64,000 nucleotides of DNA. Source: Drosophila persimilis (lineage: Eukaryota > Arthropoda > Insecta > Diptera > Drosophilidae). The notes under the pieces are model-generated. The model made no database searches. It was not told the origin of the DNA and worked only from the letters and a program-made list of their open reading frames with translations. Location: positions 1 through 64,000 of the forward strand of contig NW_020825595.1 in assembly GCF_003286085.1 (NCBI RefSeq), written 5' to 3'. Positions 1-12,499 of the stretch are shown here, piece after piece; position 1 is the stretch's first letter; each line of letters opens with the position of its first letter. The translations under genes were made by a program, and so were the position numbers.

Positions 1-196
1 GACAGACGGACAGACGGACGGACGGACAGACGGACAGACGGACAGACAGACATGGCTCAATCGACTCGGCTATTGATGCTGATCAAGAATATATATACTT
101 TATAGGGTCGGAAACGATTCCTTCTGGACGTTACACACATACACTTTTACCACAAATCTAATATACCCCAATACTCATTTTGAGTATCGGGTATAA
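1..196 (-). mobile_element. DINE-1/INE-1-like Helentron, 5' end fragment
   Basis: The fragment starts in a GACAGACG/GACGGACA microsatellite (1-52). It runs through the block typical of Drosophila INE-1 and ends with AGTATCGGGTATAA. It matches the last ~190 bp of the four-plus longer copies in this window. The element's TTATACCCG end lies at the right, so it reads on the minus strand. It abuts 412-like integrase sequence at 197, in whose intact parallel (43447-43469) no DINE-1 is present, so it is an insertion. The other end is outside the window. Confidence 0.85.
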
Positions 197-541
197 AAAC
201 ATAACTTCTACTGCACATCATCACCAGACTGTAGGAACCGTGGAGCGAAGCCACAGAACATTTAACGAATTCATACGCTCATACATCTCAGCTGACAAAT
301 CAGATTGGGATGTATGGCTGCAATACTTCGTATATTGTTTTAATACAACCCCCTCTATGGCACATGATTATTGTCCATATGAGCTAGTTTTCGGTAAGAC
401 TTCAAACTTACCAGTTCAATTTAATACTATAGATAGAATAGCACCTCTATATAACATAGATGATTACTCTAAAGAGAGTAAATATAGATTAGAAATAGCA
501 TATAAACGAGCAAGGATTATGCTCGAGGAGCATAAAATTAA
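197..541 (+). pseudogene. 412-like integrase fragment (core, third catalytic residue)
   Basis: The open frame encodes the end of an rve integrase core, including QTVGTVERSHRT, where the Glu is the third residue of the D,D-35-E triad, then a stretch up to KRARIMLEEHK. The first 23 bases match 43447-43469, and bases from 219 on match 45053 onward, where the same protein is interrupted by a solo LTR. There is no start codon and no upstream catalytic domain. Both sides are DINE-1-like insertions. The apparent open frame running to 602 is completed by DINE-1 sequence and is not biological. Confidence 0.8.
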
Positions 542-1640
542 CGAGGGGGAACGTTGTGAGTTGCTTCGGAGACCGCAACTCTACGGTTATACCCGATACT
601 AAGTCAGTATGGCTCTCCTCCAGCAGGCGGCGTCTTATATTAAACGACACGACAAAGAGTGCGTGCGAGAGAGACAGAAAATCAGTCTGAGCGTGACGTC
701 GGGCGCTGCGTAGCCACTGCAAATTGATTTGTTCCTTTTGGCTATAAAAATGATCTGATCTGATCCAGATACAGTAATCTGATAGATATGGTCATTATCT
801 ATGATTCTGCGTTTTTAGTTTTCTCAAATCTGCAATATTGTGGATGCAACAGATTTTCGTCCTTTGTGGGGGCGGATGGGGGTGGGGCGAAATTCTGAGA
901 TATACGTTTTATAGTGACATCTTAAAGGAGTGTGTGCACCAAATTTGGTTACTCTAGCCTTAATAGTCTCTGAGATTTGTGGTTGCCTCAGATTTTCGTC
1001 CTTTGCGGGGGCGGAAGGGGGTGTGGCGAAATTTGGACAGGAAACGGTCAAGGTCCGATATCACAGGAGTGTGGATACCAAATTTGGTTGCTCTGGCTTT
1101 TATAGGTTCTGAGATCCTTGAACTCATATTTTGCAATTGGCAAAACCGACCATGAAACCTGTGTGTTAGAGTGAGACAGAGCGAGAAAGAGTGAAATTGT
1201 TTTCGTGATTCTGGCTGTAATAATTATACGATCTGGTTCAGATTTTGCACTCTAGAAGATATAGTCATCTTCTACGATTCTGCGTTTTTAGTTTTCTCGT
1301 ATCGTCGAAATTGTGGATGCCACAGATTTTCGCCCTTTGTGGGGGCGGAAGTGGGCGGGGCAAAGTTTTGAAATATTTTTGGAGCAGTGACATATCACAG
1401 AAGTCTGGATCCAAAACATCGTTGCTCTAGCTCTTATAGTCTTTGAGCATTAGGCGCTGAAGGGGACGGACAGACGGACGGACGGACAGACAGACAGGGC
1501 TCAATCGACTCGGCTATTGATGCTGATCAAGAATATATATACTTTATAGGGTCGGAAACGATTCCTTCTGGACGTTACACACATCCACTTTTACCACAAA
1601 TCTAATATACCCCAATACTCATTTTGAGTATCGGGTATAA
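542..1640 (-). mobile_element. DINE-1/INE-1-like Helentron, full-length copy (subfamily 1)
   Basis: About 1.1 kb, non-coding. The left end is CGAGGGGG followed by a hairpin with 7-bp arms (GAGTTGC 558-564, GCAACTC 575-581). TTATACCCGATACT (587-600) is the exact reverse complement of the right terminus AGTATCGGGTATAA (1627-1640). A 3' hairpin plus a subterminal inverted repeat is the known layout of Helentron/DINE-1 elements. A GACAGACG microsatellite lies at ~1467-1497. No Rep/helicase frame is present, so it is non-autonomous. Short open frames inside are shadows. Confidence 0.85.
558..600 (-). repeat. DINE-1 terminal hairpin and subterminal inverted repeat
   Basis: GAGTTGC (558-564) pairs with GCAACTC (575-581). 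TTATACCCGATACT (587-600) pairs with the opposite terminus at 1627-1640. The same pieces recur in the copies at 12500, 20017, 28798 and 55584, which supports a structural role as replication end signals of a rolling-circle element. Confidence 0.8.
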
Positions 1641-1810
1641 AAAGAGATATATGAGTAGGGCAAACAATTTAGATAGAGTTAAAAAAAAAAAAAAAAAAAA
1701 AAATTGGTCTCAACGACCCCTAGGAGCATAATAGAGCTCGAATACATGTACATGGGTACACTTCAGGTAGAATTCCCGCCTTTAATACATTGTTACAAAG
1801 ACAAAATAAA

Positions 1811-2119
1811 ATGTCTCGTAGAACAGCAGCAGCCATTAGGGCTACCCACGATAGGAATGAAAATTTCGAATATAGAGCTAAAGCAATCTTAGCCGCATTC
1901 CCCAATCCAATTAGCATATACGAGTTCGAATACTCATATATGAACGAATATAATTTACCTTTTTCACCACTAATTCATTGTGATGGCACACAAAAGGGTA
2001 TCGTATTATCAACCATACCCGGCATCCTCGTAAACAGCCAAATAATAGAAAATGAAATTTTAGGAAGAATTGTGATTGCTAATGTTAGATTGTCTCCCAA
2101 TCGGAATGGACAACATTAA
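1811..2119 (+). CDS. small ORF upstream of gag in the 412-like element
   Basis: A 102-residue frame opens at an ATG (MSRRTAAAIRATHDRNENF...) and ends 9 bp before the gag ATG, so the two are tightly spaced. I do not recognise a domain. It could be a genuine leader ORF, or the N-terminal part of gag separated by one frameshift, since gag lacks the amphipathic N-terminus usual in Ty3/gypsy gag. The nested copy at 21175 has deleted most of it. Function unknown. Confidence 0.4.
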   Translation: MSRRTAAAIRATHDRNENFEYRAKAILAAFPNPISIYEFEYSYMNEYNLPFSPLIHCDGTQKGIVLSTIPGILVNSQIIENEILGRIVIANVRLSPNRNGQH

Positions 2120-2128
2120 AAAACACAT

Positions 2129-3316
2129 ATGGACTGGCTTACGATCTGCGCTAAAGTTTGCACTCTAAGAGCAGAATTCGATAAGTCATACAAATGCTTA
2201 ACGCAGAACAGACCTACACAAAATAGTACGGTCATTAAACATACAACTAATTTGGTAAACATATATAATGAGGTCAGAGAACTTTTTCTAGAAAACAGAC
2301 AAAGACTTACTGATATACATTGGTTTCAATCTACAGACGTCTTCAAACGTCTAAGGGAACGATTAGTATTCGTTAAAGAAAAATTCAATCTAGACATACA
2401 CATCCCAAATCTTCTAAACACAGCTGCGACATATATACCAGCTGTAGAATCGGAATCAAGGCCAATAAGTCCCAGGCCCCCGAATGTAAAAAATATTATC
2501 ATTATATCGGAAGACGATTCTCGATCAAATAGATCGAACCATCCGGTGAACGACGACAAACCGTCGACTAGTTCAGCAAACAGCGTGGTTGGGCAAGAAC
2601 CAACCACAATGGCAGACGAAACAATTGCCCAACGGGCATATATCAAAGATATTTCGCACGCCATTCCGGAATTTAATGGACAGAAACTCCATTTACAAAG
2701 ATTCATTACGGCAGTCAAATTGGTCGATCTAACGAAAGGACCATACGAAAATTTAGCTATAGAAGTAAGTAAATCAAAAGTAATAGGAACTACATTGTAT
2801 AAAATACAAGATGAAACCACCATTAGCGCAATAATAAAGAAATTGCAAGACACTATTGTCGGAGAGTCATCAGATGTTATAAAGGCTAAAATGGCAAAAG
2901 TATGCCAAAAAGGCAAAACAGCCGCCCAATTCACAACAGAGATTGATGATATGAGAAAACTTCTAGAAGCATCATACATTGATGAGGGTTTGCCAGCGGA
3001 ACACGCCGATAAGTTCAGCTGCAAAGAGGCCATTAGTACAATGGTTAAAAATTGCGAGCACGGCAGACTCAAAACAATACTAGAAGCAGGCACATTCCCA
3101 ACAATGAATGATGCCGTAGCAAAATATATACAGTGTAGTACAGAGATGACTGGTAGCGCAAGTTCAATATTGTACACCAGACAAGGACAAGTCTACCGCG
3201 GTAGTAACTTTCGAGGTAACTATCGTGGTGGAGGAAATGGTCGTGGTTACAACCACAACCATATTTACAACAACAATAGTTATAATAACAATAGAGGTCG
3301 TGTTGGCTATATATAA
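2129..3316 (+). CDS. 412-like gag (nucleocapsid-like protein, no zinc knuckle)
   Basis: 395 codons from ATG. Residues ~1-110 are helical and ~110-165 are Ser/Pro/Asp-rich and probably disordered. Residues ~168-345 form the capsid-like body (QRAYIKDISHAIPEFNG..., a long helical block). The tail (~355-395) is Arg/Gly/Asn-rich (FRGNYRGGGNGRG, NNNRGRVGY) and replaces a CCHC knuckle as RNA binder, as in the mdg1/412 group. The stop at 3314-3316 comes from a short deletion compared with 24470, where the frame continues with more RGN repeats, so this C-terminus is truncated by some tens of residues. Confidence 0.75.
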   Translation: MDWLTICAKVCTLRAEFDKSYKCLTQNRPTQNSTVIKHTTNLVNIYNEVRELFLENRQRLTDIHWFQSTDVFKRLRERLVFVKEKFNLDIHIPNLLNTAATYIPAVESESRPISPRPPNVKNIIIISEDDSRSNRSNHPVNDDKPSTSSANSVVGQEPTTMADETIAQRAYIKDISHAIPEFNGQKLHLQRFITAVKLVDLTKGPYENLAIEVSKSKVIGTTLYKIQDETTISAIIKKLQDTIVGESSDVIKAKMAKVCQKGKTAAQFTTEIDDMRKLLEASYIDEGLPAEHADKFSCKEAISTMVKNCEHGRLKTILEAGTFPTMNDAVAKYIQCSTEMTGSASSILYTRQGQVYRGSNFRGNYRGGGNGRGYNHNHIYNNNSYNNNRGRVGYI

Positions 3317-3463
3317 CAACCAAAGATACAATAGCAATGGAAACACACGACAGAACAATGTTCGTGTTACCCAGACAGCTTCTGGAGACTCCCAAGATCC
3401 TTTAGATACACTAAATTAAAAAATCCAGCGGTTCACACAATCAACCTCAATCTCAATATATTC

Positions 3464-5945
<2,482 letters not shown>

Positions 5946-6130
5946 CTGACTAAGTGACTTAATTGACTTAACTGTCAATGCAAGCCAATACCGTAACTTG
6001 TGTTACCCAGCCACTTTACAGCCATGTCTGCTACTACACATATGTAGATAAGCAGTAGGCGCCACACTTATTGTATAATATGCCATTTCAACGGTATAAA
6101 CAAAATAAAAACAACTCTCTCATTTGAGAG
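5946..6130. other. unassigned spacer after the Rok segment
   Basis: Begins with imperfect repeats of ACTTAACTGACTAAGTG type directly at the Rok break, then AT-rich sequence ending in a short palindrome (CTCTCTCATTTGAGAGAC). No coding potential. It could be filler from the junction or the remnant of another element. No poly(A) tail is visible next to the Rok end, so it does not look like an L1-type retrocopy 3' end. Confidence 0.5.
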
Positions 6131-6451
6131 ACTGTCAGTTTTGTTCGCATAGTAAAAACACATCACAAAGCCACTCAAAACGGAAGAGGGAGAAGACAGA
6201 GGAGAGCCAGCAAGCCGACGCGCAAGAGCGGAGCGACAGAACGGCCAACGGGCCGCCACACACACACACACGACCGGATCGAGCCCGTTGCGTATCGAAC
6301 TTGGTTTGAGCTCGAGCAGCGAGTCGATCCGTGCCATTGCCCAGCCAACACCAATACCACGACAACCACAACCACAAATACCACCAACACCAGCCACCCC
6401 AAAGCGACGCCATACCCTCATCGTCAGTGAGAGCGACGATGAGGAGGGTGA

Positions 6452-7003
6452 GAGGAAGCATTCCAGACGACCCCTGCCACCACTATAAATGCCAATAGCC
6501 AGACCCACAGCCATCACCAACATCGAAAACAGCCAATACATAGTCAATCACCAGCCATTCACACAGACAATACCAACAATAGCAATACAAATAATGACGC
6601 CAACACAAATACAAATACACCTGCCAATACCAACACCAACACCACCACCGCCATCACCATTACAAACACCCCTGCCACTACCACCGACGATGACATCCGG
6701 CACGGCGAATTCGGGCATCAGCCCAGCCAGGAACGTGGCTTGAGGATCCTCATCCGAGGACTCTCCCACTCCATGCTGCCGGATTGGATTCGCAGCAGTA
6801 TGCTGAACGAGGGGTTCACGGTTCGGTTTGTAAGGGCGATCACCGATCGATTCGATAGCAACCGCCAATTCAACCTCTTCGGGGCTGAGATTGCCCCCAA
6901 ACCGGACCGTGGCCAATTCGATGTGTTGAAGCTGCGGGTGGGAAGCCCGTCACGGTTGAGAGACTTGGAGTCTCCCGTGACCCTGCCCAGTGCCATATTG
7001 TAG
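6452..7003 (+). pseudogene. non-LTR ORF1 (gag), N-terminal part with RRM-like fold
   Basis: Frame open from 6452 with an Asn/Thr/His-rich low-complexity stretch (~85 codons), then ILIRGLSHSMLPDW, MLNEGFTVRFVRAIT, FNLFGAEI and FDVLKL. These are the pattern of the RRM-like half of jockey-clade gag. No in-frame ATG is seen, and an upstream frame (6288-6488, ending SRRPLPPL) probably holds the true N-terminus after a frameshift. The frame stops at 7001-7003, where the sequence switches frame into the zinc-knuckle half. Confidence 0.6.
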
Positions 7004-7883
7004 ACGCGCTGCAGTTCGCATGAAATGCGCGGGTGGGCACCTGACGACAGACTGCAGCAAGCCAAGGGCTGCCAATCCCAAATGCGCCAACTGCCAGGGC
7101 GCCCACATCAGCGCCTACAAGGGCTGCAGCGCCTACAAGGCAGCCAGGCAGCGGCTCCTGGCCCAAAGGGTCGCCAGGGAGGAGGAGCGTCGCAAACAGC
7201 AACCACAGCCAATCCAACAGCGACAGCAGCCAATCCAACGTCGCCAGCAGCAGCCACATCCACAGCCACTCCATAATCCGCAGCAGCAACGCCAACACCA
7301 CCCGGATCGGCAGCATCGGCAGCAGCATCGGTATGGCGACCATCATCCCCCGCCATCGACCGGGGGGCGCCAACACCAGAGGTTCCAGCCGATGCAACCG
7401 ATTTCAAATCGTGCTCCGGAGCCACGCCAACCCCAGGTACAGCAGCGGCCAGCAGCTCAGTGCGATGGCAGCTGCGCTCAAAATCTGCAATTAAACGCAC
7501 AGCAGATAATAGAGTTGGAATGGAGGATCGACCAGATGGCAGAGCAACTCACCAAATTTACTGCAGCAAATGGCAAGGGCACAACAGCCATGCCCCCACT
7601 CCAACCAACAGCAGCAGCAGTTCCTGCCCCTCTGCCAATACCACCAGTCGCCGCCAATACAGCAACAGCAGTAGCCATATCGGACACTGAGCCGGATATG
7701 GACATGGACGACGACAGCCAATGGACCGATGAAGAGCCTTACCATGACCTACGTAAGTTTCTACTTCGAAAGCGACGGATTAAACGACGTCTACTGATTG
7801 CGCCGAATAGCAGAAGTTTAATGCCAAAAAAACCTGAAAATAGACAAAATTTAAACACAATTAAAAAAAAAATCTGCAAATGA
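6990..7883 (+). pseudogene. non-LTR ORF1 (gag), zinc-knuckle and Gln-rich C-terminal part
   Basis: Encodes MKCAGGHLTTDC and CANCQGAHISAYKGC, two of the three CCHC knuckles typical of jockey-clade gag. The first knuckle seems lost at the frameshift. A long Gln/Pro-rich region (~55-140) follows, then CDGSCAQNLQLNAQQIIELEWRI, an acidic patch (DMDMDDD) and a basic end (KFLLRKRRIKRRLL) that could act in nuclear targeting. The opening codon is GTG inside the frameshift overlap, so this is not an independent gene. Confidence 0.65.
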
Positions 7884-8503
7884 CCAACAAACACCCACCT
7901 GCTATTAAACCGACAGAGCTGCCCCTCCAGCAGCTGCCTCGCCACTCCTGCAACTCTATTGAGGCATAATGGGCGAAATTTGGAGGCCTCATCAGCAGAA
8001 CTACCGTCAATATCAACAGAAGTCCAGAGGCCAGCCACTAATATACAAAGAAAAACAGTCAATACACGCCAACACGGAAAACTGCCAAAATACACGAAAA
8101 TCACACTTACCTGCCAATCACCAGACAGAGCTGCCCCCCCAGCATCTGACTCGCCATCAACATCATCAATTTCCTGCCAAAGGGGCGGAAAAGGAGGCTT
8201 CATCTGATGACGCTGCCGCCTGACCATGGCCGTGACGTCACGCCACTTCGAACCAACAGCAGCCATTCCAACGACGACGCAGATGCTGGCCCCTGTTGCC
8301 GCTCCACCGGGTCGCACCCGTCTCTCATGCCATTATGTGAGGGCGGGATGGCCCGGTGTTGAGCCGCCGGACGCCACCAAATCCTGCAAAAGAAGGAGAA
8401 TCATGATGGAGGCTGCCAATAAACACACAAATACTCACCGGCAAACGTCTTCACGCCAACACCAACCAGACAAGGGTCGCCACAAATAACATCCAAACGC
8501 TGA
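7884..8503 (+). other. A/C-rich 3' region of the gag-only element
   Basis: No credible coding frame. Related phrases recur: GACAGAGCTGCCCC appears at ~7910 and ~8130, each followed by CAGCAN3-ACTCGCCA-like text. G-poor and A/C-rich. The tandem duplication described below begins at 8504 inside this region, so only the distal part is present twice in the window. Confidence 0.5.
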
Positions 8504-8554
8504 CAAGTACCTGCAAATAAACACAAATTAAATCAAACGCCAAAACAAAAACCT

Positions 8555-8740
8555 CCTCATCTGGGTGGCCGGACCAGCAGCCACTCAAAACGCCATTACA
8601 AATTGACGATGAACGTGGCCGAGGAGGCCAGGCCAATAAACCTGACAACGCATCCTGGGTGTCCGGACCAGCAGCCACTCGGATGCGGCCAACAATTAAA
8701 TCGACAACGCATCCTGGTGGCCGGACCAGCAGCCAGTAAT
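8555..8740 (+). repeat. three short direct repeats (GGCCGGACCAGCAGCCA type)
   Basis: The phrase GG(T)G(G/T)CCGGACCAGCAGCCA occurs near 8562, 8658 and 8716, each preceded by a CATC(T/C)TGG-like word and separated by ~60-95 bp. An AATAAAATAAA block follows at ~8801. The same three repeats are present at 51460-51640 in the duplicated copy. They are probably part of the 3' UTR of the gag-only element. Confidence 0.6.
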
Positions 8741-8815
8741 GTTCGCATTGCGTTTGATATGCGCGCCGGTGCTCCGTTGTTGTTTGTCCTCCTGTTAGAA
8801 ATAAAATAAATTGTC

Positions 8816-9010
8816 AATTATCGTTTATTATACCTTGTCTGCATCAATGTATTTGTTGTAGATGTCAATCCTGTTGTTTCTGCATGTCCGTAGATAGTTT
8901 GTCCATAGATTTAGTTACTTGCCTGACATATTAGGAATAAGTTTTTGTAAATTAATGTAGTTTTTCTGTAGTTAATTGTATATTTTTCGTAGTTTTCTGA
9001 TTAGTTTTAC
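8816..9010. other. AT-rich spacer
   Basis: No coding potential and no repeat apart from its partner at 51716-51910. It lies between the A-rich end of the gag-only element and the MITE left end. Confidence 0.5.
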
Positions 9011-9297
9011 CAAAGACTATACAATACCAAGATGTTGCATGAGCGACCAAAAAGCTGTTCTATGGCGGGTCCTAACATTAGAACCCAAATAGCACAAGGG
9101 AGCGCGCGGGGTTTCAATTCCCTTTTCGCCTGTACTTCGTCTCTACCGCGACCCCGCTGCCAATCGGTTTCGTCTGTTCGGTAATTCTGGACTCTCGAGC
9201 CTCAGCACCGTCGAAGCGGTGGTCGCGGATCGCCGATGTCTTTAGATCGGCACAGTGGGACCTTTGGCCGTCTCAGCTTGCTAAATTCGCCATAGAA
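9011..9297. mobile_element. MITE, right terminal repeat deleted
   Basis: Keeps the left 57-bp terminal inverted repeat (CAAAGACTATACAATACC..., 9011-9067) and the body. A 181-bp deletion removed nearly all of the right terminal repeat that is intact at 52189-52245 in copy B. The deletion arose after the duplication. Confidence 0.75.
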
Positions 9298-9959
9298 AAT
9301 TGTATCAAATTGTATTTTTCAATGCCCGTGTGTTATTGGCCGCCAACTTCGGCAATTACGCCCAGCCATTTCCTCCCGCCCTACCCACTTAAAATGCCAC
9401 CAAAGACCAAATGCGGCTGAGTAGGAACAAAATATACACTGCTAACCTTCGCCACTCTGCCAAACGCCCCAATAAAGCCATTTCAACCGCCCACAAGATG
9501 CTATGCAGTCGTCTCTTCGGAGCGTCTCTCGCCCGGATCGTAAGATCCGGAAGTTTACAGTATCCGGGCGGTTATACGGGAGCAGGCATATATCCCCTTC
9601 CCATCCCATCCCCCGACAACAGAGCAGCCACTACGCACAGCACAGAGAACATACGACACAGGGCATTGACCAATGACAGCGACAACACAGACAGCCACTA
9701 AAGCAAACAGCCAATGCAATTTTCCATTGCCTACTTGTCGGTGCTGCTGCCCTCGGACTACTTTCATCTCACACAATATTGGGGTGAGTGAAAGTGGAAC
9801 CGGGGTGAGAGCACCGGTAAATGACGATCGGCGATCGGGCCTTTCGAGTGGAGAGTGTGGGAGTTGGCGGACAAGTGAGAGTTCCACCATGAACCTCGCC
9901 CGCCACTCTCATCTCGTCCACCCGGTCGATAGGTTGCGATCGTCGGACGTTTAATAACC
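9298..9959. other. non-coding sequence between MITE and Osvaldo-like fragment
   Basis: C/A-rich start, then a region with short inverted repeats (CCGGATC...GATCCGG near 9534-9552), then GA/GT-rich text. Short open frames here have no recognisable motif and occur on both strands. It could be the leader or 3' region of an unrecognised element. Duplicated at 52380-53041. Confidence 0.4.
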
Positions 9960-10305
9960 GTGTCGATACGAGTACACCAAGCGCATTCGACACAACGATC
10001 CTCCCCGAGAACCCCGACCACACTTGCGACCAGGAATCGACGACCCACCCGAGGAGGATTCAAAACGAATCTCCGACCCATGGCCTCCCGACATCTCGCC
10101 GAAAATACGGAAATTTCTAGACGAGGAACTGCCAACACTCGCGGGCCTCCGTGGGACGACGGATCTGACGGAACACACCATCCTCATGAGGGACAACCGA
10201 CCCATAAAACAGCGGTACTACCCAAAAAATCCAGCCATGCGGCGGATCATCGATGAACAGGTCGACCAACTGATAGCTGAGGACCTAATCGAACCGTCCC
10301 GGAGT
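9960..10305 (+). pseudogene. Osvaldo-like pol fragment (linker and RT N-terminus)
   Basis: The plus-strand frame from ~10024 contains HTILMRDNRPIKQRYYPKNP and DEQVDQLIAEDLIEPSRS, the start of a Ty3/gypsy RT. It matches the minus-strand RT at 17595. It breaks at ~10305 and is followed directly by protease sequence of the same family on the opposite strand, so the element is folded back on itself. Confidence 0.75.
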
Positions 10306-10720
10306 TCGTGGGTCCAGGGGCGTGTACTTGGCTGGCTGTGATAATCGGCGTGTTTGGGATGGGGCGTTGGGGGCCTTGGAGATGGAGGCGTGTGGCGCCA
10401 CATTGTATTGTGGTTTCAATGGCGCACAGGAATTCTATCCCTATGATGGCTTGCTCTACCATATTGGGTAGTACCAGGAGTGGCATCTGTACCCCTTGTT
10501 CGTCTAGTTTGACGCGCGCTAGCAAGATCTGAGTTATCTCGCGAGCCGAGCCGTCGGCTAGGCGTATCGGGACGCATGCGGCTCGCAGGTCGTTATCGCG
10601 GCCGAGTTTGCGGGCGAGGTCGGCGTTGATGAAGCTTCGGGACGCCCCGGTGTCGACCGTGGCTTCCGCGCGCCGTCCTCCGATGGTCACTCTCGCCATT
10701 ATCCGGCCGTCGTGTACTTG
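10306..10720 (-). pseudogene. Osvaldo-like aspartic protease
   Basis: Minus-strand frame with ARVTIGG, VDTGASRSFI (catalytic DTG) and a hydrophobic IIGIEFLC near the end, the usual retropepsin layout. The following pol linker (SQVHAPGPTNS) is cut by the fold-back junction. The copy nested at 17600-18375 has lost its DTG segment, so this and 53329-53800 are the only intact protease motifs of the family here. Confidence 0.75.
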
Positions 10721-11460
10721 TAGCGGGTTTCTTAGTTGGTTGTCTGAAATCGTTGGCGGTTGGCGGAAATCGGCCTATGAGGTGCTCTGGAGTCGGCTGG
10801 TGCGGAATCAACGGTTGGCTCGGTCGGTGAGGAGCTCTGCCATGGTTTGCGGCACGTAGTTCATGTCTACCCCGTACGAGAGGGCACGCTCTTCCAGTAG
10901 TTCGACGAACGACAGTGGGTCGTCCTGCCCGTCGAACTGGATTCCCCACTTTCGGATCCGTTCCGCCATCTGCGCGGCGTGACTGTAGTAATGGCCGTCA
11001 GTGGGGCCACTTCCTACTGCTGTCGGCAATATCCTTCTCATGGGCGAAGGCCTTGGCTCCGGGGGCGGGGGCTTCGGTAGATCTTCGGCGGTTATCGATG
11101 TCGGTGAGGTGCTGGCTTTGCCTTCCATGATTCCTGGAACTTGTAGGCTGAGTTTGGGGTCCGTCTTCCGCTTCTCTGTTGGTGCTGAGGTGTCGGGCTG
11201 GGGCGATCTGGCTCGTCCTGGCGATCTGGCGTACTGCCGCTCGAGCTCCGCCAGCCTGACCCAGGCATCGTGTTCGAGGGGCCCGGCGACTAGTTCGGCG
11301 AAACTCGTCCGCAAATCTTCCACGTTCCCTTCGCGGCTGAATCCGAATTCCTCCGCGAAGGACTCCAGCTACTCTCGGCGACATTTGTGTATCCAGCCGG
11401 TACTCACCCCTGGGTTGGCGACGAATTCTCCAGGGTAATAACCACTGGGCGGTTCCTCTG
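10721..11460 (-). pseudogene. Osvaldo-like gag, deleted and frameshifted
   Basis: Minus-strand gag matching the intact copy at 46111-47285. Recognisable pieces are GYYPGEFVANPGVSTG, the LAELERQY helix, a Pro-rich PPPPEPRPSPMRR linker and FDGQDDPLSFVELLEERA. A nonsense codon replaces RREELES (TAG at ~11373). The C-terminal third is deleted and joined to the protease leader. No start codon is preserved. Confidence 0.7.
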
Positions 11461-11727
11461 CTCGAGTTGGCGGTTTCGCTATGCTTGCGCTTTTCTTTCA
11501 CTAGGGCACTGTGTCGAGCTTCGCGGCTGACGCTTCGAATTTCTTCTCGGGGTGACGGCACTGTTCGCGTTTCTCTGTCGCTGTGTCGCGCTTTCGTCTG
11601 CTCGTTGCGCAACTCTTGCCGTTGATATTGCGCGAGGTCGGGGTTTTCTTTGGGTTGTTCCCTTGTGTTCTTGCTCTAGCGGCCGTGGGGTTTTATTCCA
11701 CAAACCCTCGCTGACGTTCCCTTGGGT

Positions 11728-12469
11728 CAGGCTGAGGTAAGCTCAGTCCCGTCCAGGGGTCAATCCACAAATTTGTAGAAATTGGATGGAACCGTAAGGG
11801 CGGCGTCGGGGGCGGCCTATCGTAGAGGGGCGGATCGGGCTAGAATGGGCGTCCCTCGTCGTGCATACGAAACGGCTGCGTGGACTCGGGGCGGGCTGGC
11901 GTCGGTGCCTCGACTAATTGGAGTGAACTTACGCAATCGGGTGTTTTTACTTTGATAACTTGACACTTTATTGTACTTGTTAGTAGTTTAAATGAACTTA
12001 TTTTACTTCGTCGCCGATGTCTTCTCGTGAGTTCCGGGTACCGCGTCTGTACTCCGGACCGGGTCTCTGCGTAAGTTTTGGTACAACGACCGTACTGTGA
12101 GCCGGATTTCTGCGTAAGCCGCTCTTTGGTTCTCGTCGCCGTCTTTTTATAGGCCCGTATTGCTGGGTCTGCGGGTTTGACAAATGCACTTCCGCGCCGG
12201 GGTGCACTTTGCCGTTCTTGGTGATCGTCGCAGATTTTCGCGGCGTCGCCTTTCCTCCGTCGATGAACCCGGAAGACCGCACTCGGCCGATGGCTTGGCC
12301 TGGAGTGGGGAAAGTTCGCGTGACCTGATGTCTTTGGTCATCGTTATGGAGTTGGCGCGTATTGATCGTTGGTTGCTTACGAAGGGGGGCGTCGGTTGCG
12401 GGGTGTGGTGCGATGCTCTCATTATAAGTCGTGGGACGGATTGTATCGAAAACTTTTAGGTTCGTTACA
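11728..12469 (-). repeat. Osvaldo-like LTR, outer 34 bp of one end missing
   Basis: Homologous to the LTR at 15164-15960 but clearly diverged, so a second subfamily. A ~34-bp deletion removed the PBS and the first bases of the LTR (GGGT joined to CAGGCTGAGG). The other end, GGTTCGTTACA, is intact and abuts jockey-type sequence at 12470. Confidence 0.75.
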
Positions 12470-12499
12470 AGCTACTACCACCACAAATGTAAATACAAA

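Larger units (their letters stand above)
6131..8815 (+). mobile_element. gag-only jockey-clade (HeT-A-like) non-LTR element
   Basis: Starts near an initiator-like TGTCAGTTTTG (6133-6143). It contains a frameshifted gag (6452-7883) and then ~900 bp of A/C-rich, non-coding sequence with short repeats, ending at AATAAAATAAATT. No endonuclease or RT follows gag. The strand is strongly biased to A and C. A gag-only jockey-clade element with a long repetitive, strand-asymmetric 3' region is the architecture of the telomeric HeT-A element. That resemblance is structural only. Confidence 0.55.

Noticed and set aside
1..52. GACAGACG array as a stand-alone satellite or CRISPR-like repeat
   Set aside because: It is the internal microsatellite of DINE-1-like elements and recurs at ~1467, 13410, 20940, 29720 and 56490 in the same element context. 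There are no unique spacers of constant length.
1681..1703. 23-base A-run as a poly(A) tail of a retrocopy
   Set aside because: The parallel copy at ~21164 has a shorter A-run at the same place in the 412-like leader, so it is an internal homopolymer of the element.
2326..3177. 283-codon minus-strand frame over 412-like gag
   Set aside because: Antisense shadow. The plus strand has a capsid-like body and RG-rich tail and recurs in other copies.
9090..9140. possible tRNA-like B box (GGTTTCAATTCCC) in the MITE
   Set aside because: Only a loose match, with no A box, cloverleaf or CCA end in the surrounding 80 bp.
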